Shown: positions 58,580 to 64,000 of the stretch, in pieces
Numbering within the stretch: the stretch's first letter is position 1
Layout of the letters: every line of letters begins with the position of its first letter
Source: 2-02-FULL-62-17 sp046153355
GTDB taxonomy: Bacteria > Pseudomonadota > Gammaproteobacteria > Burkholderiales > SG8-39
DNA length: 64,000 nucleotides
Assembly (NCBI GenBank): GCA_046153355.1
Contig: JBJXEY010000388.1
Span: 1-64,000, forward strand
Reading direction: 5' to 3'
Notes under the pieces: model-generated
The model's input: only the letters and a program-made list of their open reading frames with translations
What the model was told of the DNA's origin: nothing
Databases searched by the model: none
Translations under genes and position numbers: made by a program

Positions 58580-59596
58580 ATGAATGCGCGAGACCAGAAC
58601 ACACCATTGAGCGACACGCACGATACGCCGGATAAATCATTGCATCCAGTCAATGTTGCTTTTGCCGACTACGACCGCACCCGGCCACTAATTGATGGGC
58701 GCGTACAGGCGCCGGGAATCAAACTCTCCATCGACACCAAATTCATCGCCGAGTTCTGCGCCCGTCCCGTCTATGAGGAATACGACGCGGCGGAAATGTC
58801 ATTTTCCTGGTTCGTCGCGGCGCGCGCCCGCGGTGAACCCGTCATCGCGCTACCCGTATTTCCTTTGCGCATGCCGGTGTTGGCCTATGTGCTATGCCGC
58901 AACGGTGCATCTTTTACTAAGCCCTCCGATCTGATCGGTAAGCGAATTGGCGTGGCGCGTTACCGCTACACGGTCAACCTGTGGCTGCGCGGCATTTTCA
59001 AGGAGCACTACGGACTTGCACCCGAGCAAGTGACTTGGGTGACCAGCGGCGAAGAAGACGCAGGCTATGTACCACCTCAGGGCATACACATTGAATTGAA
59101 TGCAGGGCGGCTCTCCACGCAGGCGTTGCTCGCCAGAGGCGAAGTCGATGCCGTGCTGCTCGCGCGCCTGCCTGATGATTACCTGCGCGGTGAAACCGAT
59201 TTTCGCCGCCTGTTCCCCGATGCGCGCGCCGAGATGCGAGCCTATTACGCTAAAACCGGCATCGTCCCGATTACCCATGTCATGGTAATGGGCCAGGCTC
59301 TGTATGACCGTGAACCGTGGATCGCCGCGAACCTCACCCAAGCATTCATCGATGCGCAGCGTATGTGTGACGATTTTTATCTGGACTGCTCTAAACACCT
59401 GTCGTATCCCGAGGCGGTGTTTTTCATGGAGGAACAGCGCGAGACCTACGGCGCCTATCCCTGGTCCCACGGCATCGATGGCAACCGCCAAAATATCGAT
59501 ACCTTCGTGCGTTATGCGCAGGAACAGCAATACATACCCCGTGTTCTGACCATCGAGGAAATGTTCGCAACCAATACCTTGGCATTGAAGCGATAG
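58580..59596 (+). CDS. Pht5/4,5-dihydroxyphthalate decarboxylase-like protein (PBP-like fold)
   Basis: 338 residues from ATG 58580 with GGAGGA upstream (58568-58573). The start NVAFADYDRTRPLIDGRVQAPGI matches the phthalate-pathway decarboxylase Pht5 family, which shares the fold of periplasmic binding proteins. Pht5 converts 4,5-dihydroxyphthalate to protocatechuate. There is no signal peptide, so an intracellular enzyme is more likely than a transporter subunit. It precedes Bug protein 15 by 6 nt and the UbiD gene, giving two decarboxylase candidates in one unit. Confidence 0.85.
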   Translation: MNARDQNTPLSDTHDTPDKSLHPVNVAFADYDRTRPLIDGRVQAPGIKLSIDTKFIAEFCARPVYEEYDAAEMSFSWFVAARARGEPVIALPVFPLRMPVLAYVLCRNGASFTKPSDLIGKRIGVARYRYTVNLWLRGIFKEHYGLAPEQVTWVTSGEEDAGYVPPQGIHIELNAGRLSTQALLARGEVDAVLLARLPDDYLRGETDFRRLFPDARAEMRAYYAKTGIVPITHVMVMGQALYDREPWIAANLTQAFIDAQRMCDDFYLDCSKHLSYPEAVFFMEEQRETYGAYPWSHGIDGNRQNIDTFVRYAQEQQYIPRVLTIEEMFATNTLALKR

Positions 59597-59602
59597 CCGG
59601 CC

Positions 59603-60562
59603 ATGCGCGCTACCTTCCGGTTAATTTTTATGGTTGCCGCTCTGGCGCTTAGTGTGTCCGCACCGGCGCAGGAATTCCCCAGCAAACCGATACGCATCAT
59701 CGTCCCCTACCCGCCCGGTGGCGGTACTGACAGAACCGGTCGCCTGCTTGCCGAGCGATTCCAGGCGAAATGGGGTCAATCGGTATTGGTCGAGAACCGC
59801 TCTGGTGCCGGCGGCGCCGGAGCGGAATACGCGGCCAAGGCTGCACCGGATGGCTATACCCTGTTGTTCGCCGCGCAGGCGCAGTTCGTCATCGTGCAGG
59901 CACTCTACGACAAGCTCGGCTACGACCCCGATGCCATGGTGCCAATCTCCACCATCACCACCAGCCCCAATGTGCTGGTGGTGAATCCGAAAATTCCCGT
60001 GGAGAGCCTGGCAAGGTTGATCAGCTTCGCCAAGGAGAATCCGGGCAAGTTGAACTACGCCTCCACTGGCAGTGGCAGCTCGCAGCATCTGGCCGCGGAA
60101 TTATTCAAATCGATGGCGGGCCTGGATATGCTGCACATCCCCTACAAAGGCACCGCACCGGCGATCACCGATCTGGTGGCGGGCCATGTGCAACTGATGT
60201 TCATGGAGATTAGCAACGCCATCACCCAGGTGAAAGCGGGAAAGCTGCGCGTGATCGCAGTGGGTGGTGAAAAGCGCCACGCCGCTTTTCCGGGTACACC
60301 CGCGCTAGTCGAAACGCTGCCCGGGTTTGTTTCCATGCAGTGGACCGGCCTTGCCGCCCCTGCGGGCACGCCGAGTGTAATCGCCGAGAAAATCTGGACC
60401 GCGACTGTCGAAGCCTTAAAACATCCCGACACCGCGCAGCGCATCCGCGAACTGAGCCTTGAAACCGTGGGCAGCACGCCGGCGGAAACCACCGCCTTCT
60501 GGAGGCAGGAGCGTGACCGTTGGGGCAAGGTGATCCGCGCAACGGGCGCGAAAGCCGATTGA
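59603..60562 (+). CDS. Bug/TctC-family periplasmic substrate-binding protein 15
   Basis: 319 residues; signal peptide MRATFRLIFMVAALALSVSA, cleaved at APA-QEFPSKP. Both loops are canonical (PYPPGGGTD, ENRSGAGGAGAE, with Ser in place of Pro). LHIPYKGTAPAITDLVAGHV is shared almost exactly with protein 16. It has a 6-nt spacer to the preceding Pht5-like gene and 42 nt to the UbiD gene; its ligand may be a substrate of those two enzymes. Confidence 0.93.
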   Translation: MRATFRLIFMVAALALSVSAPAQEFPSKPIRIIVPYPPGGGTDRTGRLLAERFQAKWGQSVLVENRSGAGGAGAEYAAKAAPDGYTLLFAAQAQFVIVQALYDKLGYDPDAMVPISTITTSPNVLVVNPKIPVESLARLISFAKENPGKLNYASTGSGSSQHLAAELFKSMAGLDMLHIPYKGTAPAITDLVAGHVQLMFMEISNAITQVKAGKLRVIAVGGEKRHAAFPGTPALVETLPGFVSMQWTGLAAPAGTPSVIAEKIWTATVEALKHPDTAQRIRELSLETVGSTPAETTAFWRQERDRWGKVIRATGAKAD

Positions 60563-60604
60563 ACTCCTCGCGGCAACCGCAATACAAACAATAGGAAACC
60601 CAAC

Positions 60605-62062
60605 ATGGCCACCGTCGCCTATAAAGACCTTCGCGAATTCATCGAACTCGCGAAACAAATCGACAGCTACAAAATCATCGAAGGCGCCGATTGGAATGAG
60701 GAAATCGGCACGCTCACCGAAGTCACCTGCGAGCACTTTCAAGATCCGCCGCTGTTGATATTCGACAAGATTAAGGACTACCCGCCGGGCTATCGAGTGG
60801 TGGGTACGCTGATTACTTCGCACAAACGTTGGGCGCTGGCACTGGGCTTGCCGCTGGATTGCACGCGCCTGGAGACGGCGCGCAATGCCACGCGAAAAAT
60901 CAAAGCAAGCTCGCCGATCCCGCCGCGCGAGGTCAAGACCGGGCCGGTGATGGAAAACATCATGACCGGCGATGATATTGATCTTTTAAAATTTCCCGTG
61001 CCGCTGTTTCACAAGGGCGACGGCGGGCGCTACATCGGCACCGGTTGCACCGTGATCAACAAAGATCCGGAATCGGGCTACGTCAACATGGGCACCTACC
61101 GCCTGCAGGTGCATGAAAAAAATCTCATGGGTCTTTGGATCAGCCCTGGGCAGCAGGGGCGCATCATCGCCCAGCGTTACTGGGAACGCGGCGAGAGCTG
61201 CCCCATCGTCTGCACCTTCGGCATCGACCCGCTGACTTTCATGTCTTCCTACACCATCGTGCCCTGGGGAAAGTCGGAGCTGGATTTTGCCGGCGGCATG
61301 CGCGGCGAACCCATCGACGTGATCAAGGGGCCGCTCACCGGGTTGCCGATTCCCGCTTATGCGGAGATCGCCATCGAAGGCGAAGTGCCGCCACCCAGCG
61401 TGGAAAAACGCGCCGAAGGCCCGTTCGGTGAATGGCCGGGTTATTACTCGGGCGGCACCCAAGGCACCGGCGAAGACCAACCGGTGATCCGCGTGAAGGC
61501 CATCTATCACCGCAATGATCCAATCCTACATAACCAGACGCCCAATTGGCCGGGGGCGGTGCATACCGCCATCGACTTTCGCGCCGGGTTACTGTGGGAT
61601 CAGTTGGAGTCAGCCGGCGTGCCCGGCATCAAGGGCGTCTACATGTTCAATCCGTATTTCGTGGTGGTCTCGATCCAACAGCAATATGCCGGCCACGCCA
61701 AGCAGGCCGGACACGCCGTCATCGGCTGCGCCGCCGGTGCGCGCCAGGGCCGCTACACCGTGGTGGTGGATGAAGACATCGACCCGACCAAATTAAAAGA
61801 GGTGCTGTGGGCTATCTGGACGCGCGCCGATCCGGCAGAAGATATCGATGCCATCGCCGGTTGTTGGAACACACCGCTCGATCCGCGCATGCCGCCGGAT
61901 AAGCGCAACGCGCGCGATTACACCACCGGCCGCTGCATCATTTATGCGGTGCGGCCCTTCGCCTGGCGCGATAAATTCCCCAAGACCAGCCGCTCCGAGC
62001 CAGAACTCAGGCGCCGCATCATGGAAAAATACAAAGATATGTTCAACTTTCCCTCGGTATAG
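60605..62062 (+). CDS. UbiD-family (prenylated-FMN) decarboxylase 2
   Basis: 485 residues. It has the core UbiD motifs VNMGTYRLQVHEKNLMGLW (catalytic Arg), GQQGRIIAQRYWERG, EGPFGEWPGYYSGG (Glu and Asp/Glu) and NQTPNWPG, and lacks the long C-terminal addition of UbiD 1. The two share only the family pattern, so they are probably not recent duplicates and may have different substrates. A UbiX-type prenyltransferase is required and not found. It lies between Bug proteins 15 and 16 on the same strand. Confidence 0.92.
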   Translation: MATVAYKDLREFIELAKQIDSYKIIEGADWNEEIGTLTEVTCEHFQDPPLLIFDKIKDYPPGYRVVGTLITSHKRWALALGLPLDCTRLETARNATRKIKASSPIPPREVKTGPVMENIMTGDDIDLLKFPVPLFHKGDGGRYIGTGCTVINKDPESGYVNMGTYRLQVHEKNLMGLWISPGQQGRIIAQRYWERGESCPIVCTFGIDPLTFMSSYTIVPWGKSELDFAGGMRGEPIDVIKGPLTGLPIPAYAEIAIEGEVPPPSVEKRAEGPFGEWPGYYSGGTQGTGEDQPVIRVKAIYHRNDPILHNQTPNWPGAVHTAIDFRAGLLWDQLESAGVPGIKGVYMFNPYFVVVSIQQQYAGHAKQAGHAVIGCAAGARQGRYTVVVDEDIDPTKLKEVLWAIWTRADPAEDIDAIAGCWNTPLDPRMPPDKRNARDYTTGRCIIYAVRPFAWRDKFPKTSRSEPELRRRIMEKYKDMFNFPSV

Positions 62063-62078
62063 GTTCAACGAAAAACTC

Positions 62079-63044
62079 ATGTCATCGCAAACATTTCGCT
62101 TGTTATTCGTTGCGGGCACTTTGTTGCTCTCGACCTCGCTTGGCGCGCAGGACTACCCCAGCAAACCCATCAAGATCATCATCCCGGTGCCACCCGGCGC
62201 CGCGGTCGAACGCATGGCACGCCTAGTGGGTGATCGTTTGTCATCCGAATGGAATCAGCCGGTGGTGGTGGAGAGCCGCTCAGGCGCCGCCGGCAATATC
62301 GGCGCGGAGTTCTTCGCCAAATCCGCGCCCGATGGCTACACCCTGATGGTGACCGCGGCCTCGGTGCTGGTGATTAACAAGAGTCTATATTCGAAGTTGA
62401 CCTACAACCCAGATAACTTCGTGCCGGTAACCATCATCGCATCGAGCCCCAATGTGCTTATGATGCATCCCAAACCGGGTATAGATAATATTCGGGAGCT
62501 TATGTCCTACGCCAAGAGTAACCCGGAAAAGTTAAACTTTGGCTCCGGCGGCAGCGGCAGCACCGCGCATCTGACCGCGGAATTGTTTACCTCCATGGCA
62601 GGCATCAAGCTCACCCACATCCCCTACAAAGGCAGCGCCCCCGCCATCACCGATTTGCTTGGCGGCCAAGTGGATATGGTGTTCATCGAACTGGGCTCGG
62701 CCCTGCCGCATGTGCGCTCAGGGAAGTTGCGCGCCCTCGCCGTCGGCAGCGAGAAACGCGCGCCGGTTTTGCCAGATGTACCCGCGATAGCCGAAGTGCT
62801 GCCCGGTTACGTTTCATCAGTGTGGTTCGGCATGGTCGCGCCGCCGGGAACGCCGGCTGCGATTGCCGGAAAACTTTCATCCTCGATTGCCGAGGGCGTA
62901 AAACAACCAGCGTTCCAAAAGCGCTTATCGGAACTTGGCGTCGACGGACGCGGCAGCACGCCCGCCGAGATGGCCTTGTTCATGAAGCAGGAGAGTGATC
63001 GCTGGGGCAAGGTGATTAAGAGTGCGGGGATTGTGCCGGAGTAA
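62079..63044 (+). CDS. Bug/TctC-family periplasmic substrate-binding protein 16
   Basis: 321 residues from ATG 62079 (MSSQTFRL), 16 nt after the UbiD gene. Signal cleavage near LGA-QDYPSKP. Loop 1 is PVPPGAAVERMAR: Glu replaces the Asp and PGG has become PGA, changes that should alter ligand contact. Loop 2 is ESRSGAAGNIGAE. The remaining sequence tracks protein 15 (THIPYKGSAPAITDLLGGQV), so they are duplicates on either side of UbiD. Convergent with the aldolase gene, 2 nt apart. Confidence 0.93.
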   Translation: MSSQTFRLLFVAGTLLLSTSLGAQDYPSKPIKIIIPVPPGAAVERMARLVGDRLSSEWNQPVVVESRSGAAGNIGAEFFAKSAPDGYTLMVTAASVLVINKSLYSKLTYNPDNFVPVTIIASSPNVLMMHPKPGIDNIRELMSYAKSNPEKLNFGSGGSGSTAHLTAELFTSMAGIKLTHIPYKGSAPAITDLLGGQVDMVFIELGSALPHVRSGKLRALAVGSEKRAPVLPDVPAIAEVLPGYVSSVWFGMVAPPGTPAAIAGKLSSSIAEGVKQPAFQKRLSELGVDGRGSTPAEMALFMKQESDRWGKVIKSAGIVPE

Positions 63045-63046
63045 AT

Positions 63047-63829
63047 TTAGAGCAAGCCGCGTAAAAACGCCGCACGTTGGGATGCCCCCGCCATCAAGAA
63101 GCTTTGATCGGTACCTCCACCGATAAAGCGCATCCCCATCGAGATATATTTTTTCGCCAGCACCGGATCGTGCACACCACTCATACCGGGTGAAACGCGA
63201 TGCTTCGCGCACGCGGCAATGACCCTGGCGAAAGCCTCCTCCACCTTGGGATCGCCGAATTTCCCCGGCACACCCAGTTCATCGCAAAGATCGTTGATTC
63301 CGATCAACAGAGCATTCACACCAGGCACCGCGGCAATCGCTTCGGCATGGTCGATCGCCGCGACCGATTCCAACATCGCCACCACTAGCGTTTGCTCGTT
63401 CACCTGACGCGTGGCCTCGGTTACCGGGGTGCTACGAAAAGCAAGTTGCGCCTGGATGCCCGCGTAGGAGCGCGTGCCCATAGGCGGGTACAAGCATTGC
63501 GCCACAGCACGGCGCGCGTCCTCAGGCGAATTGATATGCGGAAAGATAATTCCCTGCGCCCCCGCATCGAGCAGGCGCGACGCATGATGCGACGCTTCGC
63601 CGGGCACACGAACCAAGGGCGTAATGCCCGCCGGCAGCGCCGCGCACACGATCTGCGCCGCGGTATCGACGTCGATAGTGCTGTGCTCCATGTCGATGGA
63701 GAACCAATCGAATCCTGCGGTGACTGCCAACGCTGCAATATCCACGGTGCGCGCCTGGCGCAGCACCATGCCCAACGCCAGTTCGCCCGCAGCAAGGCGA
63801 GATTTCGCACGATTGGGGTAAGCACTCAT
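63047..63829 (-). CDS. HpcH/HpaI-family class II pyruvate aldolase
   Basis: 260 residues from ATG 63829 (MSAYPNRA). His49 in SIDMEHSTID is the catalytic base of the family, and Glu in MLESVAAI with Asp in GINDLCDELG bind the divalent metal. LVRVPGE and FPHINSPEDARRAV agree. HpaI splits 4-hydroxy-2-oxo acids to pyruvate plus an aldehyde, the last step of meta-cleavage of hydroxyphenylacetate-type compounds. It could finish the pathways encoded on its left, although it is on the opposite strand and its own transcript starts near the window end. Confidence 0.9.
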   Translation of the reverse strand: MSAYPNRAKSRLAAGELALGMVLRQARTVDIAALAVTAGFDWFSIDMEHSTIDVDTAAQIVCAALPAGITPLVRVPGEASHHASRLLDAGAQGIIFPHINSPEDARRAVAQCLYPPMGTRSYAGIQAQLAFRSTPVTEATRQVNEQTLVVAMLESVAAIDHAEAIAAVPGVNALLIGINDLCDELGVPGKFGDPKVEEAFARVIAACAKHRVSPGMSGVHDPVLAKKYISMGMRFIGGGTDQSFLMAGASQRAAFLRGLL

Positions 63830-64000
63830 TGTTGTGACTCCTTCGTGACTCGTATCGAGGCTACTGTAACGCGGCACCTCATGCAACGCGACGCGACATC
63901 GCGCACTCGGATGTGAGATTTTTCACTGCAATCGTCACATAACCTGTCGGATAATTGCTTCTCGGGAAACCGAAATGGTTTCCTTCGCCGGTTGAGAAAG

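Noticed and set aside
58580..59596. Calling the Pht5-like protein an ABC-transporter binding protein
   Set aside because: It has the fold but lacks a signal peptide, and its N-terminal pattern matches the decarboxylase family better.
1..64000. CRISPR arrays, rRNA, tRNA, riboswitches and transposases
   Set aside because: I looked for regularly spaced repeats, cloverleaf-like sequences and transposase motifs and saw none that could be supported.

Overview
The window is GC-rich, densely coded, and looks like a betaproteobacterium, most likely Burkholderiales. The main reason is its extraordinary load of Bug/TctC-type periplasmic binding proteins, a family massively expanded in Bordetella, Cupriavidus and relatives. 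That placement is inference: no rRNA, tRNA or housekeeping marker lies in the window. I see no transposase, integrase, phage gene or CRISPR array.

Layout. 1-2.4 kb: three toxin-antitoxin modules (HicA/HicB, Phd-like/VapC, TumE-like toxin with an HTH antitoxin). 2.4-12.6 kb: a BenA-like Rieske oxygenase, a degenerate M24 peptidase, a D-2-hydroxyacid dehydrogenase, an EmrB-type exporter, a MetE-like methyltransferase, three Bug proteins and a lectin-fold hypothetical. 12.8-14.5 kb: a convergent restriction-modification pair whose endonuclease strongly resembles R.SmaI. 14.6-20 kb: a flavin monooxygenase, a membrane protein with a degenerate GGDEF domain, two Bug paralogues and the remnant of a third. 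20.3-38.3 kb: a large catabolic block. On + lie amidase, two Bug proteins, an arylsulfotransferase-like protein and an MhpA-like hydroxylase. On - lie LeuC, LeuD, Bug, fumarylacetoacetase-family hydrolase, MhpB/LigB-type dioxygenase, three Bug proteins, sulfatase and a second arylsulfotransferase-like protein. 38.4-41 kb: two adjacent toxin-antitoxin modules (ParS-like/RES and HipB/HipA). 41.2-46.5 kb: a TIGR03032-type protein split from its TPR leader by a probable frameshift, a GT41 (OGT-like) glycosyltransferase, a small antitoxin-like protein and an orphan APS kinase. 46.6-58.5 kb: a ten-gene minus-strand run with UbiD decarboxylase, Bug, TPP enzyme, Bug, 2-oxoglutarate/Fe(II) oxygenase, CDC48-like AAA+ ATPase, two tandem cupins, Bug and a PDC-hydrolase-like amidohydrolase. 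58.5-63.8 kb: a Pht5-like protein, Bug, a second UbiD, Bug and an HpcH/HpaI aldolase.

How it may work together. Sixteen intact Bug proteins plus one fragment occur, with no TctA/TctB membrane partners. Almost every catabolic gene sits beside one, suggesting that binding-protein genes were duplicated alongside enzyme genes. The enzymes (ring hydroxylases, extradiol dioxygenase, FAH-type hydrolase, UbiD and Pht5-type decarboxylases, aldolase, sulfatase, arylsulfotransferases) fit breakdown of phenolic or aromatic acids, some perhaps sulfated. The features I would examine first are the CDC48-cupin pairing, the sulfatase/arylsulfotransferase/meta-cleavage block, the SmaI-like system, and several enzymes with substituted catalytic residues.
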